From assembly GCA_964435235.1 (NCBI GenBank), contig CAYSXZ010000010.1, positions 1-22,474 of the forward strand: 22,474 nucleotides of DNA. The letters run 5' to 3'. Positions 6,411 through 15,501 of the stretch are shown one piece after another. Both the position numbers and the translations under genes were made by a program. The notes below the pieces were generated by a model. It worked only from the letters and a program-made list of their open reading frames with translations. It had not been told where the DNA came from and did no database searches. Position 1 is the first letter of the stretch. Every line of letters starts with the position of its first letter. The DNA comes from JAVZJR01 sp964435235. GTDB taxonomy: Archaea; Micrarchaeota; Micrarchaeia; Anstonellales; Bilamarchaeaceae.

Positions 6411-8327
6411 GTGTTGAGTATGTTAAAGCCAGCTAAGATGAAGAAAATAAGAATATTTGCACTTAAATCCATCCTCCCTGAAATTATTAAGGTGCTCCAT
6501 CAAATGGGGGTGATGGAGATAAGAAAGTTCAGAATAGAGGGACTTGAGGACGGACGACCGCTCCCTTTTTTTGATAATGTTTCAACGCAACTTGTTCGAC
6601 TTAGAGGAATGCTCGCCTTGATGGATAAAGATGTTGTTGCATCCTCAAAACTTGAACCATTAGAAATTAGCGGCTCTGAAGCTATAAGTGAGGCAGAGAA
6701 AATAAATTCCCTCATAGGAGGAAGGCTGCTTACCATAGCACAGGAGATCACAGCTCTTAATGAAGAAATCTCGAAGATTAATACTCAAATAAAGATTGTG
6801 GAAAAACTCGAGGTTTTTAAGGGCATAGATTTCCATGCTCTTTCAACGAAGAGAATGACGTTTGCGGTTGGCGAGATTCCGTCCGCAAAGCGCGACATCG
6901 TTAGAAAACAGCTGGGGGAAGAGGATACCGAAACCACAATCCTTGCTCCAGAAGAAGCAAATATAATCCTTGTTATATACGATAGAGGAAAGGAAATATT
7001 CGTCGAGCGCGTGCTCAGCGAGTGTGGCTTTTCAGCGTTGCAGATTCCGGAAGGGATGAGAACGCCGGAAGAAGAGCGCTTAAGATTAAAAATGCGACTT
7101 GAAGACGGGAAGAAGGCCCTCAAAAATTTTAATGATGAAAGAAGAGAGCTCTCTGAAAAATACGTGAGTAGGGTTCTTGGATTAATAGAATTGCTCGAGA
7201 TAGAAGCTGCAAGAAGCGAGATTTCATCTAGATTTGCCTTCTCTGATAATCTATCTGTGATGCAGGGATGGATAAAGGAAACAGATTTTGGAAGACTCTC
7301 CAAAACCCTTGCTGAATTATTTGGAGAATACGCTATATTGGAAGATGTTCCGTTGGATGAGCACGACCAGCCGCCTATAGTTCTGGATAATCCAGCATAT
7401 TCCCATCCATTTGAATTCATAACAAAAAGCTTTTCTATGCCGAACTATTTCGAACTCGATCCAACCGTAATATACTTTATCAGTTTACCGCTTATTTACG
7501 GCGTGGTGGTTGGAGATGTGTTCTATGGTTTGCTTTCTTTGTTAATCGCATCATGGTTCCTTAGAAAGTTCGAGAGAAGCTATGTGATGACGAGCATCGC
7601 ATCTATATGGTATATTTCTGCATTTCCTAGTATATTTTTCGGACTTCTCTTCGATGAATGGGGTGGTGCGAGTCATGCTGCATGGCTTACGCTCCTTGCT
7701 AAATGGGGCCTTCCGATACCAGTAACACCACTTTATCATGGTGTTTTAAGCAGGTTGCATGATTTTCCGCTTCTCTTGGGTATTACTCTTTTAATAGGCG
7801 CAGTTCATATCGGAATAGGATTCTTGCTCGGAGCATACAGTTTATGGGAGCACCATAGAAAACACGCTTATGCTAAACTAGCGTGGTTGGGTATTGAAAT
7901 AGGCGGGGCGTTCGCTGTTTGTTCTGGTTTTCTCCAAATTCTTCCATCCTTGTTTTTGACGCCGTCGTTAGTCCTTCTTATCGTTTCGATCGGGGCGATG
8001 GTATTTTTTGAAGGTGCAATTGCTATTTTCGAGCTTCCCAGTCTTGTTGGCAATATTCTTTCATATGCAAGGATTGCGGCAGTTGGAGTCTCTGGAGTTG
8101 TACTAGCAGAGATAATAAATGAGTTTTTCATGCCACTTCCTCAAGCAGGAATAGCAGCCATTCTGTTTGTACCGCTTCTTATAATCCTTCACATGGTAAA
8201 CACATTTATCGCGATGTTCGAATCTCTTATTCAAATAGGCAGGCTTAACGTAATAGAATTCAAATCGAAATTCATGCTAGGAGGAGGGATACCATTCTCT
8301 CCGTTTATGTTAAAAAAAATGAGGTGA
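6411..8327 (+). CDS. atpI: A-type ATP synthase subunit I (membrane subunit a)
   Basis: 638 residues, normal for subunit I. The first ~340 residues are a soluble alpha/beta and coiled-coil arm (contacts the E/H stalks). The C-terminal half begins at PNYFELDPT and holds about seven hydrophobic segments. Arg554 in LSYARIAAVG is the conserved arginine expected to face the c-ring carboxylate during ion transport. GDVFYG matches the usual GDAGYG turn. GTG 6411 has GGAG four bases upstream; ATG 6420 is an alternative start (MLKPAKMKK). The final codons ATG AGG TGA contain AGGTGA, the ribosome-binding site of atpK. Confidence 0.95.
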   Translation: MLSMLKPAKMKKIRIFALKSILPEIIKVLHQMGVMEIRKFRIEGLEDGRPLPFFDNVSTQLVRLRGMLALMDKDVVASSKLEPLEISGSEAISEAEKINSLIGGRLLTIAQEITALNEEISKINTQIKIVEKLEVFKGIDFHALSTKRMTFAVGEIPSAKRDIVRKQLGEEDTETTILAPEEANIILVIYDRGKEIFVERVLSECGFSALQIPEGMRTPEEERLRLKMRLEDGKKALKNFNDERRELSEKYVSRVLGLIELLEIEAARSEISSRFAFSDNLSVMQGWIKETDFGRLSKTLAELFGEYAILEDVPLDEHDQPPIVLDNPAYSHPFEFITKSFSMPNYFELDPTVIYFISLPLIYGVVVGDVFYGLLSLLIASWFLRKFERSYVMTSIASIWYISAFPSIFFGLLFDEWGGASHAAWLTLLAKWGLPIPVTPLYHGVLSRLHDFPLLLGITLLIGAVHIGIGFLLGAYSLWEHHRKHAYAKLAWLGIEIGGAFAVCSGFLQILPSLFLTPSLVLLIVSIGAMVFFEGAIAIFELPSLVGNILSYARIAAVGVSGVVLAEIINEFFMPLPQAGIAAILFVPLLIILHMVNTFIAMFESLIQIGRLNVIEFKSKFMLGGGIPFSPFMLKKMR

Positions 8328-8331
8328 AAAT

Positions 8332-8589
8332 ATGGCAGATGTAAGTGGATTAACAGGTGGATTATCTACAGGTGCTGGCGCAGCACTTGGCGCAGGAATT
8401 GCAATTGCAGTAAGCGCTCTTGCAGCTGCATGGTCGCAGGGAACACTCGGTTCTTCTGCTATCGGAGCAGCGGCAGAAAGACCAGAGTTCGAAAAGAACA
8501 TTATAGTATATATCGCGATTCCGGAAACCATCGTGCTGTTCGGTTTCGTTATAGCCTTTATGCTCATCGGCAAGATAGCAGGAGAATAA
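8332..8589 (+). CDS. atpK: A-type ATP synthase subunit K (c-ring proteolipid)
   Basis: 85 residues forming a single two-helix hairpin. Helix 1 is Gly/Ala-rich (about residues 14-38), a polar loop AAERPEFEKN follows (47-56), and helix 2 (57-82) carries the ion-binding glutamate E65 in IPETIVLFGF. The loop contacts subunit C, and the ring rotates against subunit I. There is no N-terminal signal sequence and no gene duplication, unlike 16-kDa V-type c subunits. No glutamine is visible in the middle of helix 1, so a sodium-binding site is not obvious, but ion specificity cannot be decided by eye. The start follows AGGTGA at 8322-8327. Confidence 0.95.
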   Translation: MADVSGLTGGLSTGAGAALGAGIAIAVSALAAAWSQGTLGSSAIGAAAERPEFEKNIIVYIAIPETIVLFGFVIAFMLIGKIAGE

Positions 8590-8617
8590 TAAAGAGAGTT
8601 CATATTGGTGAAAAACC

Positions 8618-9244
8618 ATGGGAATAGAAAAGCTCACTGGTACTCTTTTAAGAGAGGCCGAGAGCGAGGCGGAGAAGATAATTCAAGCAGCTGAGGGTCA
8701 CGTTAAGAAAATGAAGGAGGATGAGCGTGCAAAGATAGCTGTGCTTAAAGCAGACGCAGAGGCTGAGGTTGCAAAGGTTCTTAATGAACAAAGGAATGAG
8801 CGGCTTGCATGGGCAAGGCTCGAGGGAAAAAGGATACTCTCTGAGGCGAAGGAGGATGCGATAAACAACGCCATAGAGGACATATTTTCTCTCCTGAAAG
8901 AGATAAAGAAGAGCAAGGAATACGCGACCTTTCTTTCAAGAAGTATATCTGCAGCACTAAAAGAGTTTGGCGATGTGAAATTAATAATTCATATAGAAAA
9001 AAGCGACAAGGGGCTTCTTCCAAAACTTCCACAAAATTGTTCTGTTGAAACGGACCTTGATAAACTTGGCGGTGCGGTTGTAGAAACAGAGGACGGAAAG
9101 ATGAAGATGGACCTAACCCTCGAAACCTTAATTGACCTAAAAAAGGACGATCTGAGGAGAGTAGTTGCGAAAGAATTATTCGAAGAACAACAAAGAAAAG
9201 AAGAAAAGGACGCAAAAAAGGTGCGCGGGAGTAAGGGATCGTAA
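8618..9244 (+). CDS. atpE: A-type ATP synthase subunit E (peripheral stalk)
   Basis: 208 residues. The N-terminal 110 are a long Glu/Lys/Ala-rich helix (LLREAESEAEKIIQAAEGH, AEAEVAKVLNEQRNERLAW), and the C-terminal domain has the family signature DKLGGAVVETEDGKMKMDLTLETLID. Subunit E pairs with H and binds the top of the A/B hexamer. A lysine-rich tail (about residues 192-208) is slightly unusual. ATG 8618 has GGTGAA at 8607-8612. The gene abuts atpC directly (TAA then ATG). Confidence 0.94.
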   Translation: MGIEKLTGTLLREAESEAEKIIQAAEGHVKKMKEDERAKIAVLKADAEAEVAKVLNEQRNERLAWARLEGKRILSEAKEDAINNAIEDIFSLLKEIKKSKEYATFLSRSISAALKEFGDVKLIIHIEKSDKGLLPKLPQNCSVETDLDKLGGAVVETEDGKMKMDLTLETLIDLKKDDLRRVVAKELFEEQQRKEEKDAKKVRGSKGS

Positions 9245-10339
9245 ATGATCAAGTTCGCCATTCCAAAAATCGAGTTACGCGCTCTGAAATATGGCTACGC
9301 GAATGCTAGGGTCAGCTCTATGAAGGGTACTCTAATAGACGAAGGTACATATGACGAATTGATTAGGGTAAGGAGCGTAGAAGGAATGGCAGAATTGCTT
9401 CAGAGGACTGTCTATAAAGAAGACTTGATAGCAAGCAGTGCTCACAGTGGCTCGGAAATTATCGAGATAGCCTCTGCGAGAAACTTCTCAAGAACTGCAA
9501 AAAAGCTATTACGCCTCGTGCCAAAAAAAGACCTGCCAGCGATAAAGGCCCTTCTAAGAAAATGGGACCTTCTCAACATGAAGACCATCATCCACGCAAA
9601 GATAAAGGGAGTGAAGTATAACGATATAAAACCATACTTATTCGACACCGGTATTTCTGATGAATGGGAGCAGCTGATGAAGGCTGAAGGGGACGAACTA
9701 TTTAATGAGATGAAGAAGACCTCACTTGGCAGGGAGATGCTCTCTGTTGGAACTGCAGCGTTTAGCAAGAACATGTGGGAGATATTCAACAACGCTCTGA
9801 AGAATATGAATACATTCGTTCAGCTTGAGAGTATTCTGGATGCATACACCTATCTCTTTATGGACAAGGGGCTTGTTGAGGTTGGCGGTAAGGAGATAGA
9901 AGCTGTTAGGAAGATACTAAAAAAAGAGATAGATGCAAAGAACATACTTATAATAGAGAGGCTTAAGAGGCATAAATTTTCAAGAGAAGAAATACCAAAA
10001 TATCTAATAAAGGGGGGAACGCTGAGGCACTCTTTTATAGAGAAATTAATAGATGCGCCTGACACCCAAACACTCTTCCAATTGATAAAAACCAAATTTA
10101 GGAGATTGGAAATAAAGGAGAGCGAATCGCTATCTTTGATAAACCTAGAGGTTGCCTTGGAGAAAGCGCTTGCTGCAGAAAAGACTACTGCATTTCATAT
10201 GAGCATCCTTTCGCTTGGTGTTGTTCTTGGTTTCATGCTCCTGAAGGAAGAAGAGATGAACAATCTCAGAAAGATAGCAAAGGCAAAGGAATTCAACATT
10301 CCTGAGAGTGAAATAAAAGAGATGCTTGTAATGGTGTAA
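9245..10339 (+). CDS. atpC: A-type ATP synthase subunit C (rotor-ring adaptor)
   Basis: 364 residues, mostly helical and without transmembrane segments, matching subunit C (V-type d-like), the funnel that couples the c-ring to the D/F shaft. Signatures include YGYANARVSSMKGTLI near the N-terminus, LRKWDLLNMKTIIHAKIKG in the middle and the late VALEKALAAEKTTAFHMS with LGFMLLKEEEMNNLRKIAK at the end. The start ATG 9245 follows the atpE stop with no gap; only a weak GGGATC precedes it, so translation is probably coupled to atpE. Confidence 0.95.
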   Translation: MIKFAIPKIELRALKYGYANARVSSMKGTLIDEGTYDELIRVRSVEGMAELLQRTVYKEDLIASSAHSGSEIIEIASARNFSRTAKKLLRLVPKKDLPAIKALLRKWDLLNMKTIIHAKIKGVKYNDIKPYLFDTGISDEWEQLMKAEGDELFNEMKKTSLGREMLSVGTAAFSKNMWEIFNNALKNMNTFVQLESILDAYTYLFMDKGLVEVGGKEIEAVRKILKKEIDAKNILIIERLKRHKFSREEIPKYLIKGGTLRHSFIEKLIDAPDTQTLFQLIKTKFRRLEIKESESLSLINLEVALEKALAAEKTTAFHMSILSLGVVLGFMLLKEEEMNNLRKIAKAKEFNIPESEIKEMLVMV

Positions 10340-10368
10340 CATGCCACGAAAGCAAAAATGGGATATTT

Positions 10369-10698
10369 ATGGTGAAAGCAAAGATTCTTGTGCTCGGTGA
10401 TGCTCCGCTTGTAACTGGTATGAAGCTTGCTGGGCTCGAACACTGCCTGCTTGCAGATGAGAAAAATTTTCAGCAGAAACTAGAAGAAGCGCTTGCCGAT
10501 GAGCAGTTTGGAATAATAGTGGCAAACGAATATCTTCTAAATAAGATAGATTGGAGGCTTAGAAAAACATTGGACAGCATAGCATATCCAGTTATCGTTC
10601 CGATTCCTGCGTATACTGGTGTAAGCGAAGAGGGAGATGAGATACGCCAATTGATAAAGAGAGCACTTGGCTTTGATCTTGTTGCAAAAAAGCCTTGA
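10369..10698 (+). CDS. atpF: A-type ATP synthase subunit F
   Basis: 109 residues with the subunit F pattern: a CheY-like N-terminal fold (KILVLGDAPLVTGMKLAGL), a central FGIIVANEYLLNKI strand-helix and a C-terminal DEIRQLIKRALGFDL helix. F joins D in the central rotating shaft. The usual GD-(E/D)-xTVxGFRLAG motif reads GDAPLVTGMKLAG here, mildly diverged. ATG 10369 is the only suitable start; no strong ribosome-binding motif precedes it. It lies 29 bases after atpC. Confidence 0.93.
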   Translation: MVKAKILVLGDAPLVTGMKLAGLEHCLLADEKNFQQKLEEALADEQFGIIVANEYLLNKIDWRLRKTLDSIAYPVIVPIPAYTGVSEEGDEIRQLIKRALGFDLVAKKP

Positions 10699-10743
10699 TT
10701 GGATATTTATGTTTATTAGATTATATATAAGAGGGAGAATAAA

Positions 10744-12501
10744 ATGGCATCAAAAGATGGTTTTATAAAAAGAATATCTGGTCCAGTCGTAGAAGCCGAC
10801 CTTCCCGGAGCAAGGCTCTACGACGTTGTAAAGGTTGGAAAAGAGAATCTTATTGGAGAAATCATAAAGATTGTTGGAGATACTGCCGTTGTACAAGTTT
10901 ATGAGGATACGTCCGGTCTTCAACCTGGTGAACCCGTACTTTCGACAGGAGAGCCACTCTCAGTAGAGTTAGGGCCCGGAATACTGAAAAATATATATGA
11001 TGGGGTGCAGAGACCACTTAAGATAATAGAAGATAAATCTGGTGGGGTCTTTATAAAAAGAGGAGTAGTTACAGATCCACTTGACAGAAAGAAGAAATGG
11101 GATTTTGTAGCCAAGGTAAAGAAGGGAGAGAAGGTAAAACAAGGAGATATTCTTGGAACAGTGCAGGAAACAGAATTAATAGAACATCGTATCCTTTCGC
11201 CGATGGAAGGGAAGATAGAATCCATATCCTCTGGTAAATTTACAGTGGAAGATATCATCGCAGAAATATCTTTTGAAGGCAAAAAGCATCCTATTAAGAT
11301 GTATCAGAGATGGTTCGTAAGAAAGGCTAGGCCGGTGATAGAGAAATTTCCCCCTGTCATCCCACTAGTTACTGGTCAGCGAGTTATAGATACATTCTTT
11401 CCGATAGCAAAAGGAGGAACAGCATGCATCCCAGGTCCATTTGGAAGCGGGAAAACAGTAACTCAGCAGAGTCTTGCAAAATATTCAGATACTCAGATTG
11501 TGGTTTATATAGGGTGCGGAGAGCGTGGCAACGAGATGACGGAAGTTCTTAAGGAATTTCCAGAGCTAAAAGACCCGAATACAGGAAAGCCACTTATGGA
11601 GAGAACGGTGCTCATCGCAAACACGTCAAACATGCCAGTGGCGGCGCGTGAAGCTAGCATATACACAGGAGTTACAATAGCAGAGTATTTTAGAGACATG
11701 GGCTACGATGTCGCGCTTATGGCAGATTCCACTTCGAGATGGGCGGAAGCGATGCGTGAAATCGGTGGAAGACTGGAAGAGATGCCAGGAGAAGAAGGAT
11801 ATCCAGCCTATCTTGCGAGAAGACTCGCTGAATTTTACGAGAGAGCCGGGCGTGTTCGATGCCTTGGAAGTGAAGAGCGATATGGTTCTGTTTCAATTAT
11901 TGGTGCTGTTTCCCCGCCAGGAGGAGATATATCAGAACCAGTATCACAGAACACTCTCCGTGTCACAAAGGTTTTCCTTGCCCTTGACGCATCCCTAGCT
12001 TACAGAAGACATTTCCCTGCATTCAACTGGCTTAAGAGTTATTCTCTTTACAAGGAAGAGCTCGAACCTTGGCTGATGGAAAACATATCTTCCGATTTTC
12101 CAGCCCTAACAAAGAAAGCGATGGCTCTTCTCCAGAAGGAGGCTGAGTTGCAGGAGGTCGTTCAGCTTGTTGGTCCGGATGCCTTGCCTGAAAAGGAGCA
12201 AGCAGTGCTCATGGTTACGAAAATGCTCAGAGAAGACTACCTTCAGCAGAATGCTTTCAGCGATGTAGATGCGAGATGCAGTCTCATGAAGCAGTATCTT
12301 ATGCTGAAAACCATATTGAAGTTCGGAAACATGACGAACTCCGCCCTCGACCTTAGCATTCAGCTGAAAAAGATACAGGAGCTTCCATCAAAAGCGAAGA
12401 TAGGAAGGATGAGGGAAATTCCAGAAACGAAACTTGATGAATTTGAGAAGCTCCAGAAGGAGATTGAAGATGAATTTGATAACCTTATAAAGAAAAGGTG
12501 A
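10744..12501 (+). CDS. atpA: A-type ATP synthase catalytic subunit A
   Basis: 585 residues, full length. The P-loop GPFGSGKT is at residues 231-238, preceded by the archaeal/vacuolar bulge domain (about 110-200) that distinguishes A from F-type beta. Further signatures are GCGERGNEMTEVLKEFPEL, MADSTSRWAEAMREI, the catalytic-site GRLEEMPGEEGYPAYL and SVSPPGGDISEPV-like text (GAVSPPGGDISEPV). It hydrolyses or synthesises ATP at the A/B interface. GGGAG at 10733-10737 precedes ATG 10744. No intein interrupts the P-loop, although this family is a common intein host. Confidence 0.98.
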   Translation: MASKDGFIKRISGPVVEADLPGARLYDVVKVGKENLIGEIIKIVGDTAVVQVYEDTSGLQPGEPVLSTGEPLSVELGPGILKNIYDGVQRPLKIIEDKSGGVFIKRGVVTDPLDRKKKWDFVAKVKKGEKVKQGDILGTVQETELIEHRILSPMEGKIESISSGKFTVEDIIAEISFEGKKHPIKMYQRWFVRKARPVIEKFPPVIPLVTGQRVIDTFFPIAKGGTACIPGPFGSGKTVTQQSLAKYSDTQIVVYIGCGERGNEMTEVLKEFPELKDPNTGKPLMERTVLIANTSNMPVAAREASIYTGVTIAEYFRDMGYDVALMADSTSRWAEAMREIGGRLEEMPGEEGYPAYLARRLAEFYERAGRVRCLGSEERYGSVSIIGAVSPPGGDISEPVSQNTLRVTKVFLALDASLAYRRHFPAFNWLKSYSLYKEELEPWLMENISSDFPALTKKAMALLQKEAELQEVVQLVGPDALPEKEQAVLMVTKMLREDYLQQNAFSDVDARCSLMKQYLMLKTILKFGNMTNSALDLSIQLKKIQELPSKAKIGRMREIPETKLDEFEKLQKEIEDEFDNLIKKR

Positions 12502-12506
12502 TATCT

Positions 12507-13898
12507 ATGAAGGAATACAAAACTATCACGGAAATTGCAGGTCCGCTTCTTTTTGTTTCTGATGTTTCTGGGGTGGGGTACAACGAAATAGTAGAGATTA
12601 TGCTCCCGAGCGGAGAGAGGAGAAAAGGGCAGGTTCTCGATGTCGGCAAAGGAATAGCAGTCGTTCAGGTATTCGGTTCAACAGCCGGCATAAACACTAC
12701 AGGTACATCGGTTCGTTTTCTTGGAGAAACGATGAGAATAGGTCTAAGCACAGAAATGCTCGGCAGAACGTTTACTGGTCTTGGAGAGCCTAGGGATAAG
12801 GGACCAAGGATAATTCCTGAGGAAAAACTCGATATCAACGGTCTTCCTATAAATCCTTATTCACGCGAAACACCATCCGAGTTTATCCAGACAGGAATTT
12901 CAACGATAGATGGGATGAACACACTCGTAAGGGGGCAGAAGCTTCCGATATTCTCTGGTTCAGGCCTTCCCCACAATCAGCTCGCTGTACAGATTGCAAG
13001 GCAAGCAAAGGTAAGAGGAAGTGGTGAGAAATTCGCAGTTGTTTTTGCTGCTGTTGGTATAACACACGAAGAGGCATCCTTCTTTATCAGAGATTTTGAA
13101 AAGACAGGCGCGCTTGAAAATGCAGTTTTGTTCCTTAATCTAGCTGATGACCCATCAGTGGAGCGTTTGATTACTCCAAGGCTTGCTCTCACAACTGCTG
13201 AATATCTTGCTTACGAGCACGATATGCACATCCTTGTTCTTATTACAGATATGACAAATTATGCCGAGGCTTTGCGTGAGGTTTCTTCAGCGCGCAATGA
13301 AGTACCCGGAAGACGTGGCTATCCAGGATACATGTATACAGACCTCTCAACCATCTACGAAAGAGCTGGTAGGGTAAAGGGTAGAAAAGGTTCAGTTACA
13401 CAGTTTCCAATTCTTACCATGCCAGGAGATGATAAAACGCATCCGATTCCTGATCTTACAGGTTATATTACAGAAGGGCAGATAATACTCAGCAGGGACA
13501 TTCACAGAAAAAACATCTACCCACCAGTCGATGTTCTGCCTTCGCTTTCGAGACTGATGAATCTCGGTATAGGGCCAGAAAAGACTCGCGAGGACCATAA
13601 GGGCGTTTCTGATCAGCTTTACTCAGCCTATGCCACAGGAAGGGACCTTAGGAGTCTAAGCGCTGTTGTTGGAGAGGAGGCGCTTACAGCAACTGATAGA
13701 AGATACCTAAGGCTGGCAGATGAATTCGAGAAAAAATTCGTGCAACAGGGACCATACGAAGATAGACCCATAGAGACCACTCTCTCAATCGCATGGGAGC
13801 TTCTTTCGATACTTCCTGAAGACGAGCTGAAAAGAGTAAAGAAAGAGCACATCGCAAAATATCTACCAAAGAAAAAAGAAGAGGAGGCGAAAGGTTAG
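12507..13898 (+). CDS. atpB: A-type ATP synthase regulatory subunit B
   Basis: 463 residues, non-catalytic partner of subunit A; there is no Walker A lysine motif (FSGSGLPHNQLA stands in its place), as is normal for B. Signatures: ITEIAGPLLFV, SEFIQTGISTIDGMNTLVRGQ, FLNLADDPSVERLITPR, DMTNYAEALREVSSARNEVP, GRRGYPGYMYTDLSTIYERAG. ATG 12507 is chosen because AGGTGAT at 12496-12502 precedes it; a GTG at 12498 would lie inside that motif. The gene starts six bases after the atpA stop, and the ribosome-binding site overlaps that stop. Confidence 0.98.
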   Translation: MKEYKTITEIAGPLLFVSDVSGVGYNEIVEIMLPSGERRKGQVLDVGKGIAVVQVFGSTAGINTTGTSVRFLGETMRIGLSTEMLGRTFTGLGEPRDKGPRIIPEEKLDINGLPINPYSRETPSEFIQTGISTIDGMNTLVRGQKLPIFSGSGLPHNQLAVQIARQAKVRGSGEKFAVVFAAVGITHEEASFFIRDFEKTGALENAVLFLNLADDPSVERLITPRLALTTAEYLAYEHDMHILVLITDMTNYAEALREVSSARNEVPGRRGYPGYMYTDLSTIYERAGRVKGRKGSVTQFPILTMPGDDKTHPIPDLTGYITEGQIILSRDIHRKNIYPPVDVLPSLSRLMNLGIGPEKTREDHKGVSDQLYSAYATGRDLRSLSAVVGEEALTATDRRYLRLADEFEKKFVQQGPYEDRPIETTLSIAWELLSILPEDELKRVKKEHIAKYLPKKKEEEAKG

Positions 13899-13941
13899 TA
13901 AATGGTAAGTAGATTTGGATGTTTACCGGAGTAGATTAAAA

Positions 13942-14583
13942 ATGGCAGGAGCAACAGACGTAAATCCAACAAGGATGGAACTAATAAAGATAAAGGAGCG
14001 AATCGCTCTTGCGGTAAAGGGGCATAAGTTGTTGAAGCAAAAGAGAGATGCCCTCATCCTAGAGTTTTTTAGGATTTTGAAAAAAGCACAGGACTTACGC
14101 GGAGAACTCGCAAAAAAAATGGCTAAGGGATATCGTTCTCTAGCAATAGCGCAACTCTACCACCCAATTCATCAACTCGAAAAGGTTTCCCTTGATTTAA
14201 GGAAGGATATACAACTGGATATCGAAGTTAAAAATGTCATGGGCGTAAAGATTCCGTCTATTGATGTGAAAATGGAAGAAAAGGAATTTATGCGTGTTCC
14301 AGGTTATTCTGTAACCGGGACAAGCGCTAAGATAGATGAAGCAGTTGAGGATTTTGATGATATTCTTAAGATGGTAATAAAACTCGCAGAGACAGAAACC
14401 GCTATAAAAAAGCTAATTCTAGAAATAGAAAAAACAAAACGGCGCGTGAATGCATTGGAATATGTCTTAATCCCACGCTTGGAAGAACAAAAAAGAATGA
14501 TATCGTTTCGCTTGGATGAGATGGAGAGGGACAGCTTCGTTTCCCTGAAATCTATAAAGAGAAAACTTGAACAGAAAGCATAA
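13942..14583 (+). CDS. atpD: A-type ATP synthase subunit D (central shaft)
   Basis: 213 residues, a long antiparallel coiled coil that forms the rotating axle inside the A3B3 head. The signatures VNPTRMELIKIKERIALA, KGHKLLKQKRDALILEF at the N-terminus and RRVNALEYVLIPRLE near the C-terminus are diagnostic. ATG 13942 fits the family's N-terminus (short lead before NPTRMEL); a GGAG lies at 13928-13931, and an in-frame TTG at 13915 would add nine unlikely residues. It is the last gene of the operon and is followed by a pyrimidine-rich terminator. Confidence 0.96.
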   Translation: MAGATDVNPTRMELIKIKERIALAVKGHKLLKQKRDALILEFFRILKKAQDLRGELAKKMAKGYRSLAIAQLYHPIHQLEKVSLDLRKDIQLDIEVKNVMGVKIPSIDVKMEEKEFMRVPGYSVTGTSAKIDEAVEDFDDILKMVIKLAETETAIKKLILEIEKTKRRVNALEYVLIPRLEEQKRMISFRLDEMERDSFVSLKSIKRKLEQKA

Positions 14584-14585
14584 GC

Positions 14586-14610
14586 CTCTTTCCTGACTCT
14601 TTCTTTCTAT
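14586..14610 (+). terminator. Pyrimidine-rich terminator after atpD
   Basis: CTCTTTCCTGACTCTTTCTTTC-like pyrimidine tract immediately after the atpD stop and before the next TATA box. No stem-loop is needed for archaeal termination. The T-runs are short (3-4), so efficiency is uncertain. Confidence 0.45.
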
Positions 14611-14618
14611 TTTATAAA
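14611..14618 (+). promoter_or_regulatory. TATA box of the SIMPL gene
   Basis: TTTATAAA, identical to the rps12 box. It predicts transcription start near 14641 and a leader of about 24 bases containing GGTGA at 14656-14660 before ATG 14665. This supports the later ATG as the start and a transcript separate from the ATP synthase operon. Confidence 0.65.
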
Positions 14619-14664
14619 TCTTATTTTCTCAGTGTCAATCAGCATTATGCGCATTGGTGATATT

Positions 14665-15471
14665 ATGAGCGAAAAGGAAACCTGTTGGATATTCTCGTAC
14701 GGCAGCATTCTTCCGATGGTGATTGTAGTGCTTGTGTTGTTCGGGGGATTCTATTTTCTTTCAACAATAGAGCAACCTGTAATCAACGTAAGCGAGGAGG
14801 CCCCACCAGAGCATACGATTGATGTTAGTGCGACTGCCAATGATTACGTTAACCCAGATCTTCTTGTTTTACAATTAAGAGTAGAATCTGAAGGCACGAC
14901 TGCTAAAGACTCGCAGAGTAGTGCGGCAGAAAAAACAAATGCGGTTAAAAGAGCCCTGAATGGGCTTGGCATAAAAGACGATAAAATAAAAACTATGTCT
15001 TACTCTGTTAGTAAGGTTCAAGAAAGCCATTATATCTGCAAAAATGAAAGTTCACAAACAGACTGCTACTGGGATTATGTAACAAAAGGATACAAAACAA
15101 CTCATGTGCTGAAGGTTGAGGTTGAAAATCTTGCTATTGGTGGAGACGTTGTAGATTCTGCGATAACTGCAGGTGCAACTTCTGTTGATTCCATTTCCTT
15201 CACATTAAAACCTGCAACAATGGATAGAGTAAAGAATGAACTGCTACAAAGAGCAGCTTCGACTGCGAGGTCAAAGGCCCAGAGTATAGCTGCTGGTGCT
15301 GGTGTAACGCTTGGAAAGGCTTCGCGGATTACCGAAAGTTACACCTACTATCCTGTATATAGGAATGTTATGTATGAGTCCTCTGGTGCTCCGCAACCGC
15401 AGTCAACCGAATTATATGGTGGGGAGATAGAAGTTGTAGCAACAATTACTGCAAGTTTCAAAATAGAATGA
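14665..15471 (+). CDS. Membrane-anchored SIMPL-domain (DUF541) protein
   Basis: 268 residues. One N-terminal transmembrane helix (about 13-33) is followed by an extracytoplasmic SIMPL domain starting at HTIDVSATANDYVNPDLLVL. Further signatures: AVKRALNGLGIKDDKIKTMSY, YKTTHVLKVEVEN, AGATSVDSISFTL and ARSKAQSIAAGAGVTLGKA. The family forms oligomeric envelope proteins of unsettled function (BP26/YggE-like). A short insertion, YICKNESSQTDCYW (123-136), carries two cysteines and one sequon and could be disulfide-closed. ATG 14665 is chosen from GGTGA at 14656-14660. A T-rich stretch follows the stop. Confidence 0.88.
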   Translation: MSEKETCWIFSYGSILPMVIVVLVLFGGFYFLSTIEQPVINVSEEAPPEHTIDVSATANDYVNPDLLVLQLRVESEGTTAKDSQSSAAEKTNAVKRALNGLGIKDDKIKTMSYSVSKVQESHYICKNESSQTDCYWDYVTKGYKTTHVLKVEVENLAIGGDVVDSAITAGATSVDSISFTLKPATMDRVKNELLQRAASTARSKAQSIAAGAGVTLGKASRITESYTYYPVYRNVMYESSGAPQPQSTELYGGEIEVVATITASFKIE

Positions 15472-15501
15472 ATTCTTAATTCTTTTTTTCCTTTTTTATG
15501 C

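Noticed and set aside
6785..7420. 211-codon minus-strand frame opposite atpI
   Set aside because: Ser-rich antisense translation of the coiled-coil arm of subunit I; no homology, start signal or promoter.
10341..10400. Short ORF starting ATG between atpC and atpF
   Set aside because: Only 19 residues, overlaps the atpF start in another frame, has no ribosome-binding site and no recognisable product.
10721..10730. TTATATATAA before atpA as an internal operon promoter
   Set aside because: It would start transcription inside the atpA coding region, after ATG 10744; the GGGAG motif there points to translation from the operon mRNA instead.
10744..12501. Possible intein in atpA
   Set aside because: The P-loop region is uninterrupted and the length is normal for the family.
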